A DNA stretch of 64,000 bases from Turritopsis dohrnii (GCA_027922465.2 BQMF02000096.1:310001-374000), one strand, 5' to 3'; positions 20,653 through 32,521 are shown, numbered from the stretch's first letter. The notes: generated by a model not told the origin, from the letters alone. Program-made: numbers and translations.

Positions 20653-20796
20653 ATGCCTACGTGTCTTGCTTTTGGATGTTCAAATAACAGTGGAAAAGTC
20701 AAAAATAAGAGTTACTTCAGGTTTCCTGATCCAAAGAAATGCAGATCACAATGTATTCATTGGTTACATAATATGGGGAATGCAAAATTTTCTTAA
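20653..20796 (+). CDS. Truncated THAP-domain protein
   Basis: The 47 residues start M-P-T-C-L-A-F-G-C-S-N-N and include Y-F-R-F-P-D-P-K-K and then W-L-H-N-M-G-N-A-K-F-S. The first two Cys and the R-F-P motif are those of the C2-C-H zinc finger of THAP domains, which bind transposon ends. The domain normally has about 80-90 residues, so the part with the distal Cys-His pair is missing and the frame stops at 20796. In full-length Kolobok elements a transposase would follow. Here the deletion joins it to the converging ORF from the other end. Confidence 0.65.
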   Translation: MPTCLAFGCSNNSGKVKNKSYFRFPDPKKCRSQCIHWLHNMGNAKFS

Positions 20797-20926
20797 GTTC
20801 TTCCTCTGTATATTCTGGCTCACACTCATAGCATCCACCAACATCACTATAACTTCCGTTAGAATCATCAGAAGCAGAAGAAATATTAGAAAGTTCAGAA
20901 GAATGTGATGAAACGCTTTCCGACAT
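20717..20926 (-). CDS. Start of the second, converging ORF of the Kolobok-like element
   Basis: The frame starts with an ATG at 20926 and encodes a Ser/Asp-rich acidic region (M-S-E-S-V-S-S-H-S-S-E-L) followed by C-Y-E-C-E-P-E-Y-T-E-E-E-L. It ends at 20717, overlapping the THAP ORF on the other strand. The first 50 residues look like real coding sequence. The end is probably read-through beyond the deletion point. Function unknown. Confidence 0.45.
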   Translation of the reverse strand: MSESVSSHSSELSNISSASDDSNGSYSDVGGCYECEPEYTEEELKKILHSPYYVTNEYIVICISLDQET

Positions 20927-20965
20927 GTTCTTGCTTCGCGTCGCTTTAACTAAACTGTAAACACC

Positions 20966-20984
20966 TATGACACCAATGACGTCA
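20966..20984 (-). promoter_or_regulatory. CRE plus CCAAT-type module, right arm
   Basis: This is the exact reverse complement of the 19-bp module at 20580-20598, about 40 bp upstream of the minus-strand ATG at 20926. The two modules sit at similar distances from their element ends (about 160 and 141 bp). Confidence 0.55.
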
Positions 20985-21129
20985 TAGCAGAAAAATCTTT
21001 AAAATGCTCTTATTCGCTAATTAAGCAAAAATTATTCACAAAATATATATTTTTGTGATCCTCTCATCACACACAATATTTTAGGCGAAAAAAAACAATA
21101 TCAAAAATTTGACCTCAATTCCCCTTTAA

Positions 21130-21590
21130 GCTGTGCTGTACGTATCCACAGCTTAAAAAGCATTACAGCCCACACATGAAACAAACAATAAACTTTTTTC
21201 AGATAAAATCCCGGACATTTAATCTCAAAAACAAAAAAAGCATATATACCTTTTTCATTCTCTGTTTACAAAACGATACGAAAAGTCACCATTGAATCAT
21301 TACAAGATAATAATAAATTACTGCTAGAGATTTTATTCCTCATTTTCAGATTTGGAAATGTGCATCTTCTTTAATTATACTGACTAAAGATCCTTTTATA
21401 CTGACTAAAGATCCTTCGGGATCCTTTTGGTTGGTTCTTTGTTGTGAATTTCTTCGACTGAAATGCGTGACTTTAGTTTCGTGTAAACATTCGGACGAGA
21501 CTTCAAAAAACCGTTAAGTTTGGACAGTAAGAAGAAGAAGAAGAACAGAGCCGGTTTTAATAGATTTCTTGCTTACGCAGAAATCTAAAA
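21130..21590 (-). mobile_element. Helentron-like element fragment, inverted, 5' end at about 21586
   Basis: On the minus strand it starts AGATTTCTGCGTAAGCAAGA and continues with a CCGGC, TTCTTCTTC and TTACTGTCCAAAC block. The same order is seen on the plus strand at 21655-21840 and 25690-25760. The first 20 bp are nearly palindromic. The far end is lost or hidden behind the Kolobok-like insertion. Confidence 0.5.
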
Positions 21591-21654
21591 ATAGATTTAT
21601 TAGATATATAGGATGCATTCCTTTGCATGAATTCTTAAATATTTATATAGTTGA

Positions 21655-23527
21655 GTAAGTTTGATCTTTTTAGATTTCTGCGAAAGCAAGAAAGCTATTA
21701 CAACCGGCTTTCGTTTTTTGGATTTCTGCGTAAGCAAGAAATACTTTACGATCGTCCGTGTTTTTGGATTTCTGCGTAAGCAAGAAATACTTTACGATCG
21801 TCCGTGTTTTTCTGTTTTCATCTTACTGTCCAAACCGGCGCATATTTGTTTCTCGAATTTCATTGGTTCATACAAATGGCGTGTCAATGTTTATTGGTGC
21901 ATGAAGCGCCACTATTACGAAAGGGTGCTAATTAACTTTAATAGCGCTAGTTTATTGGCTTGAATTTCTGCCATGTGATCATCCGGGTATTTTTCGACTT
22001 ACATTTGCACGCCGTTCGCATAATGGTACACTACAGCGTGACACCGAAGAAACTTCCAAAAGCTGATTGATCAATGTTGAATAGATTTACAGTTCCAAGA
22101 CCGAGAGTAGAGGGTAGAAATTTATGATTATCTTACAAAAATTCTACTACGTTCATTCTTTTTTAAAAACAAGTTCTCAATGTTTTATAAAAACAGTGTG
22201 TCAAAAGGAAAGGTTTTTGTTTTTTTTTGAAAATGTCTGGTATTCTTTTAAGCTTTTCTAAATACAAAAGCTCGTTTGTTTCACCTGTGGGCTGCAATAA
22301 TGCCATTTAAGTTCTGGATACGTACAGCTCAGCTCAGTTTCCTCTTCAGCTCCAACAACAAGAATATCTGTCTAACCTCTCCTGCATCATTTTATGTTTG
22401 ATATTTCTGTAGCTATATGTTAGCGTATTTACTTGTATAGTTCTTGGCTTGTATTATTATCAATGCCCTTAATTAGGAATGGGACTTCCTATTTACGATA
22501 GCAAATAGGAAACTTATCTCGACTGTCAGTAAATTTTAACTGCTTTCAGTTATGTTTGCTAATTTGGATCACATATTTACATAATCCAAATCTTTGTTTA
22601 CTTTTTTTTGTTTGGGAAGTCTTTTCGTTATTAGGATGATTGACCGTATATATTGAAAGACTTACGTAATCACTGTGATATCTTACAGCATCTATTTAAA
22701 TTTATTGTTCTTTTGTTCATTAAGTTTATTGGCAGTTAACGTAAGTTTCATATTGTGTCAGCTATGCTTTAATAATTTCCTGGGGTGTGTACGTAATTAA
22801 AAATTTAATGTTTTTTTAAGTTTCTAAGTTTTTAAGTTTAATTTTCAGTTATGTATGTTGATTTTGTATGTATATACCCATGTTCGAGTCCAGTCATGTC
22901 GTATCTCAATACACCACTCCGATGCGCTTTAAAAGCAGCGTGTCAGCCCATTAGGAGCCATCGACTGACTGCACACTGGCCTTCGGGCAAGTTAGAGCAA
23001 TGCTATACGTATCTCTGGCGGTAAGTCAACTAACAGTTGCAAGTCTGCGGGCGGAAGAACCAACCATTACGGATGGAAGCCCAAGGACTAAAAACTCCCG
23101 TTACTTACTTACTTACTTACTATATGGATGTATTTCGTATCATTAAAATCTATGCGTTCCTTTTTGTCCTTAGGAATTCTGTTAGGAAGATTGATAATAC
23201 ATATTAAATTCATAACATTTACATTGACTTACATGCATACTCATTGTCTTATCTGAATTGATCACTGAATCCTTAATATCATTTCAGACCAGCAAAATAA
23301 CACATGTCATTCAGATATAATCAAGTTTATTGATGTTTATTGGTATGAAGTTTTGCATAGTGGCAATTATGTTTTTCCAGATTTTTGGGGAGTACACGAT
23401 CAGAAATTTAATAAATATATATTGCGGATTAAACTTTTCTTAAATTTCAAGAATGTCGTAGTCTTTCTTTTTTCATACTTCAGCTGATTTTGCAGAAATC
23501 CTTATGCCTGCAAGGGCATCTTGTTCT
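21655..23527 (+). mobile_element. Helentron-like element with repeated 5' ends and a 3' hairpin
   Basis: Near 21670, 21719 and 21768 there are three direct copies of the start motif GATTTCTGCGTAAGCAAGAA (the first diverged), spaced about 49 bp apart. The 3' side ends near 23525 with GCAGAAATCC, the complement of the start, followed by the small hairpin ATGCC..GGCAT and TCTTGTT. This asymmetric inverted repeat plus 3' hairpin is the structure described for Helentron/Helitron2 elements. No Rep-helicase is present, so it would be non-autonomous. A (TTAC)n-tailed SINE is inserted at about 22881-23122. Confidence 0.55.
22881..23122 (+). mobile_element. SINE with (TTAC)n tail
   Basis: A box-B-like GTTCGAGTCC lies near the left side, a conserved-looking 200-bp body follows, and the right end is a TTAC tandem tail. 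The sister sequence at 26880-26960 lacks this insert, which confirms that it is an insertion into the surrounding repeat. The 5' tRNA part looks truncated. Confidence 0.6.
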
Positions 23528-25720
23528 GTTTTTTCATCTTACTGTCCAAACCTACGCATTTTTGTTTCTTAAACTTCATTGGTTCATAAAAAAGCCGTCT
23601 TAATTGTCATTGGTGCATAATGCCCGATTTCTACGAAAGGGTGCTAATTTAGCCACCTCCACTTAAATGGCGATAGTTTATTGGCTGATTTTCGCCATGC
23701 CATGTGATCGTCCACAAAACGTTTTAAAAATGGCAGCGAAAGAACGTGTGTAGTTTGCTTAAAGTTTCTTTGATGGAAATATGGCTTTAAAAGAAGTTAA
23801 TACAGCTTATAATTTTATATAAAGAATTGCATTACTGTTGGGAACTTATCATGTTCACAAAATTAAATTACAGTGTGGTTATTCTGTTTTTTGAAAGAAG
23901 TTTTCTTGAAGTTTAAAATATGAAAACAGTGCCAATACATGGTGTGTGGAAGAAAAGGTATTTCTTGTTTTATTTTTGCTCCAAGCCTTTTTAACTTTTA
24001 GATTAGATACGAGCTTTAATTTCTAAGTAATTATTATTGTGATATTTATATTTTTCATTCTGAGGAGATCAATATAGAAACTTTATATATTAGTTTGTGC
24101 TGCCCAAAGGATATGTTGGTTACCGCCAGTATACACAATCTTTTTATAGGATTCGTTATATTTAATGTGGTTAAATTAAAGTTTCGTATTGTGTCGATGC
24201 ACTTTTTTGGAGTACGTAGGTGGCAAATATCCAGTAACAATCATTCAGCTTATTCGTACAAAAAAACAGATCTTCATAAATGATCTCCGCAATAGCATAA
24301 AGAAAAGCCCCTTTTTTATGTTATGGTAGGCTGACTTTCTTGACGAACATTGTCAGTCGTATCAATATTTTTGTTTTTTTAATGCTGATGCTTCTCGAGC
24401 TGAATGATGTGACTGTCTTAGTTTTGCAGGACTAGTGTGCTAGTGTTGCATTTTTGTGGCATTTTCAGCAGCAAAGCTTGCAGAAATCCTTCTGCCCGGT
24501 AGGGCATCTTGTTCTGTTTTTTCATCTTACTGTCCAAACCTACGCATTTTTGTTTCTTAAATTTCATTGGTTCATAAAAAAGCCGTCTTAATTGTCATTG
24601 GTGCATAATGCCCGATTTCTACGAAAGAGTGCTAATTTAGCCACCTCCACTTAAATAGCGATAGTTTATTGGCTGATTTTCGCCATGCCATGTGATCGTC
24701 CACAAAACGTTTTAAAAATGGCAGCGAAAGAACGTGTGTAGTTTGCTAAAAGTTTCTTTGATGGAAATATGGCTTTAAAAGAAGTTAATACAGCTTATAA
24801 TTTTATATAAAGAATTGCATTACTGTTGGGAACTTATCATGTTCACAAAATTAAATTACAGTGTGGTTATTCTGTTTTTTGAAAGAAGTTTTCTTGAAGT
24901 TTAAAATATGAAAACAATGCCAATACATGGTGTGGAAGAAAAGGTATTTCTTGTTTTATTTTTGCTCCAAGCCTTTTTAAATATGAAAGACCTTCGTGTA
25001 TTTTGTATGTGTATGCATGTTTGAAGTCAATTTTTAGAAGCTTTTGGATTTTTAAAGCTCAGCTTAGCTTTCTTTCAGCTCCTCCCCAACATCACCAACA
25101 TATGCACTTTATACAGCTATTTATACTATATTTAGTAGCAATTGTTGGATGTATTCTGGCTATATCAGCTTATCTCTTTTCTCCCTGCGTATGTTGTATT
25201 TTTTTTAAGTTTTAGATTAGATATCAGCTTTAATTTCTAAGTAATTATTATTGTGATATTTATATTTTTCATTCTGAGGAGATCAATATAGAAACTTTAT
25301 ATTAGTTTGTGCTGCCCAAACGATATGTTGGTTACCGCCAGTATACACAATCTTTTTATAGGATTCGTTATATTTAATGTGGTTAAATTAAAGTTTCGTA
25401 TTGTGTCGATGCACTTTTTTAGAGTACGTGGGTGGCAAATATCCAGTAACAATCATTCAGCTTATTCGTACAAAAAACAGATCTTCATAAATGATCTCCG
25501 CGATAGCATAAAGAAAAGCCCCTTTTTTATGTTATGGTAGGCTGACTTTCTTGACGAACATTGTCAGTCGCATCAATATTTTTGTTTATTTAATGCTGAT
25601 GCTTCTCGAGCTGAATGATGTGACTGTCTTAGTTTTGCAGGACTAGTGTGCTAGTGTTGCATTTTTGTGGCATTTTCAGCAGCAAAGCTTGCAGAAATCC
25701 TTCTGCCCGGTAGGGCATCT
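23493..25720 (+). repeat. Two full tandem copies of a Helentron-like unit and the start of a third
   Basis: The junction motif GCAGAAATCCTTCTGCC followed by GGGCATCTTGTTCT occurs at about 23495, 24479 and 25690. The roughly 1.0- and 1.2-kb segments between are closely similar over most of their length (for example AAAATGGCAGCGAAAGAACG at 23726 and 24715, CTGACTTTCTTGACGAACAT at 24331 and 25542). The second has a unique insert around 24970-25200. Short ORFs in the units (24095-24283, 25307-25540) are copies of each other and are not conserved as coding sequence in my view. Head-to-tail arrays are typical of Helentrons. Confidence 0.65.
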
Positions 25721-25724
25721 TGTT

Positions 25725-27120
25725 CTTCTTCTTCTTTTTTTTCTTACTGTCCAAACCTAGCAATTTTTTTATCTCAAATTCATTGGTTCATACAACCGCC
25801 GTCTCAATGTTCATTGGTGCATAAAGCGCCACTATTACGAAAGGGTGCTAACTAACTTCAATAGCGCTAGTTTATTGGTTTGAATTTCCGCCATATAATC
25901 ATCCGGGTACTTTTCGACTCAACATTTGCACGCCGTTCGTATAATGGTAGACTATCAGCGTGACCGAAGAAAACTTAGATTTCCAAAAGTTGATTGATCA
26001 ATGTGTGGAGTGGATTTCAAAGAAGATTCACACTTCCAAAACCGAAAGTAAATGGTAGAAATTTATAATTATCTTACAATGATTCTACTGTGTTCCTTCT
26101 TTTTTAAGAACAAGTTCTCAATGTTTTCTCAAAATGAGTTTGTGAAAAAAGGAACGAATTCTTTTGTTTCTTGGAAAATGTCTGGGATTCTTTAAGCCTT
26201 TCTTAATACAAAAGATCGTTTGTTTCAAGTGTGGGCTGTAATGCTTTTTAAGCTCTGGATATGCACAGCTCAGCTCAGTTTCCTCTTCAGCTCCAACAGC
26301 CAAGGATGTCTGTCTACTCACTGCCTGCATCTTATCATTTCATGTTTGATGTGTGTTTCTTTAGCTATTTTAGCATATTTATTTGTATAGTTTTTGGCTG
26401 TATTATCAATGCCTGTAATTAGGGATGAGGACTTCTATTTACGATAGCAAATAGGAAACTTATCTTGACGGTCTGTAAGTTTTTTCTGCTTTCAGTTATG
26501 TTTGCTAATGTTAGTAAGTTTGAATCACATATTTTCATAATCCAAATCTATGTTTGCCATTGGGAAGTCTTTTCGTAATAAGGAAGATTGACCGTATATA
26601 TTGAAAGACCTACGTAATCACTGTGATATCTGTAAGCATCTACATAAATTCAATGTTATTTTGTCCATGAAGTTTATTGGTAGTTGATGTAAGATTTTGA
26701 GTCAGTTATGCTTTCCTATAATGCCCTGGGTGTATGCGTAATTAAAAATTTAATGTTTTTTTAAGTTTCTGTATAAATCTTTCAATCTTTTATTTAAATT
26801 TAGTTCAGGTAATGTATGTTTGTAAATTAAAAAGATGGCAGTGACATTGTTAATGAAATTGAAGCACAAATTTCTGTTTTCAGTTATGTATGTTGATTTT
26901 GTATGTATTTCTGGATGCATTTTGCATGATCAAAATCTATGTTTTCCTCTTTTTGCTTGTGATTTAGGAATTCTGTTAGTAAGATTGACTAGACATATAT
27001 TGAATTTATAAATTCATAACATTTAGATTGGATTACATGCATACTCATTGTATTATCTTTAATATCATTACATACCAACAAAATAAAGAAAATTATGTCA
27101 TTCAAATGTATTCAAGTTTA
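25725..27120 (+). repeat. Older copy of the 21.8-23.5 kb repeat
   Basis: It parallels 21820-23350 in order, with blocks such as GCGCCACTATTACGAAAGGG, TTGCACGCCGTTCG and CTCAGCTCAGTTTCCTCTTC, at lower identity. It gives the empty site for the SINE at 22881. At its right end it is interrupted by the element at 27123-30811, after which the same family resumes at 30812-31010. Confidence 0.6.
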
Positions 27121-27954
27121 TTGGTCAGCGCCGCAAGGTAGCTGATCTTTCATTTCCCCGTGTCCGTCAGTCAGTCAGTCCGTGTGTGTGTTATGTTGCA
27201 GTTCTTCACGCCCCAGTTAAACGCCCGTTAATGCTAACCTTCAATTTTGCTGTTTAAAATGAGAAAGTTTAAAGCACAACGTTGATTTTTGGAAAATATA
27301 TCACTTGTATGTGACGAAGTAAATATATTACAATAAAAAAAAAGTTCTTTTCATTCGAATGAATAAGAAAATTATTTGTTTTAATGCGCCCTCCCTCCAC
27401 CCTTTCATTTTAACGTCGTGCATTTTGGGAGAGAAACGTATCAAGATGAACACATTATGGTTCCTCAGTCAAATTAGGTTTTACATACAGATACTAATAT
27501 AAACAATAGTATAAACTTATATTAAAGTGAATTGAATCAAGACATTAGCAACCACGTATCCTAAATGGATGGGATAAAAATTTAGGAGGAAGAAAAAGCC
27601 AGGCAAGTTGCATAAATTTATCTCTTGTCACTCGAATTTTATGTTTTCTTTTTCTTCAAAACACTATGTATTAAAGATAAGATGTTTGCTTACATACCTT
27701 AAGGGAAAACGAGGTGATTCTCACTGAATTATTTATTTTATTGTGTTCTTGTGCTGTTAAACACTTAAACACTTTGTTGCTGTAAAACACTTTTTTGTAA
27801 GCTTGATGTGATGAAATTTTGAATGAACAAAATGTTACCAAGATCTTTGTGGCACAAATGTTAAATATTTCAGAAGTTAATTAGAGAAATTGTGATATAA
27901 CTTTACAGTAGCAGCAACACATCAGCCCGTAAGAAGACAAAGATGAAGGAAATA

Positions 27955-28040
27955 TAATATATACTATTATATTATATATTATATATTATATATACTATTA
28001 TATATACAATTATATATATTATATATATATATATATATAT
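27955..28040. repeat. AT-rich microsatellite
   Basis: A degenerate TATATTA/(TA)n tract of about 85 bp. Confidence 0.8.
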
Positions 28041-29023
28041 AAAACATTAAAGTCAGCAGTAAATTTGTGTTGGTAAAAATATAAAACATAGAAAACACAG
28101 ACATCTTATTCACAATATTTCGACTTTGCTATGTGCCTTTATCAAGTGTCACTTGATACAATATCTTGATACAATCACTACATATATGCAATATATATAA
28201 ACCTTATTCGTACTTATAAATGCTGGAGAATTTCTTTCAGTAATTGTGGGATTTATTTTTGTAATTTAGCTATGAAATCAAAAAAAATTACCCTGCAATT
28301 AATAAGCTTTTTCTAATCATAAAGAGGAAGTGAATTGTACTGCAAACCACAGAAATAATTGATCACAAAACAAGACGACATAATGTTTAACTTTTCAATC
28401 TATCTCTATTACATCTATATTATTACTATTACATTCAGAACTTTTTTTCTTTGGTTCAGGTAAAAATGAGAAGGAGATTCTTAAGATTGCATTATAGTTA
28501 TAAGAATGTTTTTTATATATATTCTAGATATAATAATGAAAATGATGATGAGTAAAGGATAAAAGGAAATTTTTTTTTCACGTCTTTGAGTTGCATAAGT
28601 TTGTCTCGCAAATTCCGAATTATTTTGGGGCTCAATTTGCAAAAATTTGTCACGTATATAATTAATTCTCCCGCAAATTTACACAAATAAGGTAACATAT
28701 TTTACTTGCCTGTTTAAATCAGGATAAACATATTAATATTGATATTTTCATTATCTGTATGGAAACAATCACCAGCGAAATTACCATCCCTTGGTGCAAA
28801 TTCCTTCCACTAAGGAGTGTCTCTCAGTAAGACAGGTTACTTTTTTTATTCAGCCTTGTGGAATTTTATTTGAGAGATCGTTTTACAAGTGAAAACTTTC
28901 ATGTCACAAGCTGGAATTGTTTGTATACTTATTGCTGCCTCTGCCCAAAATCTTGCAACTGTGTGTAGTGAACTTGCTACCAGAGAGATACTTTAAGTGT
29001 TGGTCTTTTGTTGGTAAATTTGA

Positions 29024-29430
29024 TTACCTCAACGAGATAAATTTTCGCGTGGACATACTTTCGTGGATGAATTTTTTTTTCCATTTCGCGGGGACATATT
29101 TTCGCGGATGGCCCAACTTCAAATAGTTCAAGTGGACTAATTTTCGTGGATGGCAGTAGATAAAAAAAATTTTTTTTCTTCAAAATGTATTATACACAAA
29201 GATTACGAAAAACTCAAATATATACAGTGTTAAATACAGTGTTAAATTAATCGCCCCGCTCATTATCTATACCCATTTTTTTAAATTCAAACATCTGTAT
29301 TATAGAGAAAAAAATTAACATTTCGCAGAGACATATTTTGGCGGATGAAGACATTGCAAACTTTTCGCGGAGTCAAATGGCCAAAATCTGCGAAAGTTTT
29401 TCTTCGCGAAATTTTATCTCGATGAGGTAA
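29024..29430. mobile_element. MITE with ends TTACCTCAWCGAGATAAA
   Basis: The first 30 bp are inverted at the other end. The interior is full of TTTCGCGGA and ACATATTTTCGCGG repeats in both orientations. It is 407 bp, non-coding and nested inside the Helentron-like element. Related TTTGCGAA-rich stretches occur at 28590-28690 and 63150-63340. Confidence 0.65.
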
Positions 29431-30811
29431 CTCATTGAAGCAGGGATATGTCTGATAACCAACGATGACCAGCAATTTTCCCAATTCTGAATGCAAAAAA
29501 ATTCCGATCAATGAGCCTCATGCATACTCATTGACAGAAATGTCTTTTAGTTTGATTGACAGTATGGGTCATGCAATCAGTTTACGACAGTTGGGTTTGA
29601 TTTGTGTTCGGAATTAGGAAAATTGACAAATATCAAAAGCACATTTAGTTGTTGTCATTTTCTACATTTTTGTGCCATTATGAAAAATATTTGAAAATCA
29701 GATAAAATTCAATACAAATTATTTCAAAGAAAAATTTATATGAATTTCCATAAAATGAATTTTACGTTTTTTGGAATGCTAAATTTATTTTACTGAGTAC
29801 AATATTTAGTGTTTGATCTTAGCGGTGGTTCGACTGTCTGAGACAGTCAAAAATTGATTCGGGCCACCAAAAGCTTGAAAACCAGTGTTGTGGTGGCCTG
29901 ATTGGACAAGTGAAAAAAGTATTCAAATTGTAAATATGATTTAAGAATTTCCATTACAAGGGATTTGAGTTGCATAATGCAATTTCAGAGTTTTTTTTCT
30001 ATTTTGTAAGCACTACTAAGCTTAATGAAATTGTAGAGTGTTATTGAATATCGGGCCATTAAAATTTCCTTTGAGCCACCAAAAATTCTAAAACCAATGA
30101 TGCCAATGGCTCGGCATGACACCTAAATAAAATCTTAAAATTAGACACTGACCTGCTGCCACCATGAAATTGAGAAATTCAGTAACTATTTTCCCTTCAG
30201 GTATAATATTAGAGTTAAAATTATGATCCTGTAATTGAAGTTTCTATAAGATCTGAATTTTGTGAAATGGAATAAAGTGCAATCAATTGGTGCGTTGTGC
30301 AGTTATACATAACTTTTACACTTTTATTTTTAGTAATCCGCAACTGCTTGGCATTAGATCTTCATGTAACCTTACTTGAGGACCACTTAGTTGGTGGAAA
30401 CGAAACTTCACCTGCGTGTTTCAACATACACGTAATCCTGTAAGAACGTAAAGTTGGAAGGTCTAACTTGTAAAACTGAAATTTGAAGCTTAAATAAAAC
30501 CGAATAAAGTATCTAAGTTGTTGTAGTTTTTCCTGCCCATACGATTTCTGTTGATGCGTATCGTATTGCCGTATGTAATTTATATGCTGTCACAAAAATC
30601 TGTCGACTAATAAGGAAAATGATTTAACTGTTATGGAAACGCAAGGTTTTCTTTTATAACGTTTACTTTGAGATTTAGTTAAGGCGAGAAAAAATACCAG
30701 GTACTAATCAAACTATTTCAGAATGCTGGTCATTTCTTTTGTAAAGTGATTATGATCTTTAGATTTTTGAGCATACAGTTCGCGCTGACCTTAAGGCCCA
30801 GGGCCTCTTGT

Positions 30812-31015
30812 TGGTGTTCATTAGTATGAAGTTTTTTATGGTGACAATTACGTTTTTCCGGATTTTGGGGAGTACATGGTCAGAAATTTAATTAACATGT
30901 ATTGTGGAAATGATTCAATCTTCTTTAAATTTCAAGAATGTCATAGTCTTTCTTTTTTCACACTAAAGCTGATTTTGCAGAAATCTTTATGCCTGTAAGG
31001 GCATCTTGTTTATTT
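30812..31015 (+). mobile_element. 3' end of the interrupted Helentron-like repeat
   Basis: This stretch continues the sequence broken at 27120 and ends in GCAGAAATCTTTATGCC then GGGCATCTTGTT near 31010. It matches 23330-23527. Confidence 0.6.
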
Positions 31016-31472
31016 TGATCTTATTTGGATCTTATATCTTATTTCTATTTATGAAAAGTACCTGGCACCACATTTAAAATTTTATTAATACTTCTGTTTG
31101 CTGTGATGAAATATATGTATATATAATTTCCGAACAATTTCATTAAGGTTGAATACTAGTCATTCCTTTAAAATGGAATGTAGCCTTGAAATTAAACACA
31201 GGTAAAGTTTCTACATATTGGATGTTATATGATTTTGATCTTTAAGGTTGATAAATATCTTGATGAACTGACTGTTTTAGAAAATATCAAGCAGGAAAAG
31301 GTATATTTTACTGCATGGTGTATTTTATTGATACAATATTATTTAAAAAACGTTCTGTGACAGAAAGTTATTTTTTAAAAGGAAAGATACCTTTTGAAAG
31401 GACAATAAGGAATTTCTTATATAGAGTATGGTCTTTCTCTTTATTCAATCTGTTTTACTTTCTATTTTTAAG

Positions 31473-32521
31473 ATGGACATGACTGCTATTTGGTATGCAT
31501 ATGATGATAAATTGCGAAAATTAGGTGTGAAAGCTGATGGTGATATTATTAAGCTTAAACTTCTCTGCAAAGCAGTTACTGATAACGATAATGAAAATCG
31601 AAAAAATGAATTGCAAAAATTTCTTAAAAGCAAAGATCAGTTACCAAAAAAGCCTCGCAAAAATTGCAGCAAGGGTGCTAAAAGGAAAATCAATTTAACA
31701 TGGGAACATTTTGATCCACAAAGAAGGAGGTTTGTGCGTGTACAAGCTAAAAAAGGGGGAGGACCCCAAATACTTCACGTTTTACCTCAGCAGTTCGTTG
31801 GATGTCGTTTCATCAATTTGTAGAAAATTGTATTGGGCTAAAGATAAAGTCAAAATTTCAGTTTTTTGACAGGAAAAATCTAACAAGCTTTAGACTTGCA
31901 GATGTAACTGGTGAATTCATAACTGACACATTAACTGATTTGGAAGGAAAAACTGTGATTTTCACTGTTCAAAGCTTTCTTGATCGTCACAATACTTCAA
32001 GACCACACTTGATATTACGCAGTGAACGTAGGTCCTTCTTGGAGTCACTCATTGATGAAAGCGAAAGTGATGACAGTCTTATGGACTTTGACATTTTGAA
32101 GCAACTAAAATCAACTCCGAAAGTCACTACTTCAAGTAAAAAGTTTATGTGGAAGGGAGATCATTCAAGGGACAGTAGTACATTATCACCCTCACCAAAT
32201 ACATTAGCAACACAATCACCACCATTAATTACCCCATCAATAACCATACAAGATGATGAGGAGCCAGGTGTACCTAATACAATTGCTGACCATAAGAAAT
32301 TGATTAAGGAACGAGAGGCACAATTTCAATTGTCCTTAGAAGCTGATCAATTGAATAATAAATTTAAACAGGAAGAAAAAATAGAAAGAGAGCGTTTGTT
32401 ATCAGTTATGAATTTGCGAAAGTCCGAAGTTCCTGATGAACCAGATCTTACTGATGCCCATGTCACTGTGACTAGTCAAAGTGTTTTTGATAATTTTGAT
32501 AATAAGACTGTTCAATACTGA
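31473..32521 (+). pseudogene. N-terminal part of a G2E3/HECT-like gene, frameshifted
   Basis: An exon-like frame begins at the ATG at 31473, directly after a splice-acceptor-like pyrimidine stretch. It encodes about 110 residues, ending near R-R-F-V-R-V-Q-A-K-K-G-G-G. A one-base shift near 31800 continues it in another frame to 32521. That part has a Ser/Pro-rich linker and then E-R-E-A-Q-F-Q-L-S-L-E-A-D, close to a ubiquitin-interacting motif, and an acidic end with V-T-V-T. I recognise the order from multi-copy cnidarian genes annotated as G2/M-phase-specific E3 ligase-like. The matching C-terminal HECT part lies at 36680-37319, beyond 4 kb of insertions. Stop and frameshift argue for a pseudogene; a missed intron at 31800 is possible. 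Confidence 0.5.

Larger units (their letters stand above)
20420..21125. mobile_element. Kolobok-like element (TTAA target, THAP remnant)
   Basis: The inverted ends AGGGGAATTGAGGT and ACCTCAATTCCCCT lie directly inside TTAA on both sides (20416-20419 and 21126-21129). The left half contains the start of a THAP-domain protein reading inward. The right half contains the start of a second ORF reading inward. THAP domains and TTAA duplications are both hallmarks of Kolobok transposons. At 706 bp it is an internally deleted, non-autonomous copy. Each arm carries a shared 19-bp promoter-like module. Confidence 0.8.
27123..30811 (+). mobile_element. Helentron-like element with asymmetric terminal inverted repeat
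   Basis: The left end reads GGTCAGCGC. Its complement GCGCTGACC lies near 30783, followed by the hairpin AGGCCC-AG-GGGCCT and then TCTTGTT. Host sequence on the two sides (CAAGTTTATT ... GGTGTTCATTAGTATGAAG) joins up to match the uninterrupted sister at 23320-23345, placing the insertion between two T bases. This is the full diagnostic set for Helentron/Helitron2-type ends. At about 3.7 kb with no Rep-helicase frame, it is non-autonomous. It contains an AT microsatellite and a nested MITE. Confidence 0.65.

Noticed and set aside
24095..24283. Short ORF recurring at 25307-25540 as a conserved small protein
   Set aside because: The similarity is explained by tandem duplication of the whole Helentron-like unit. 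The frame has no coding signature.
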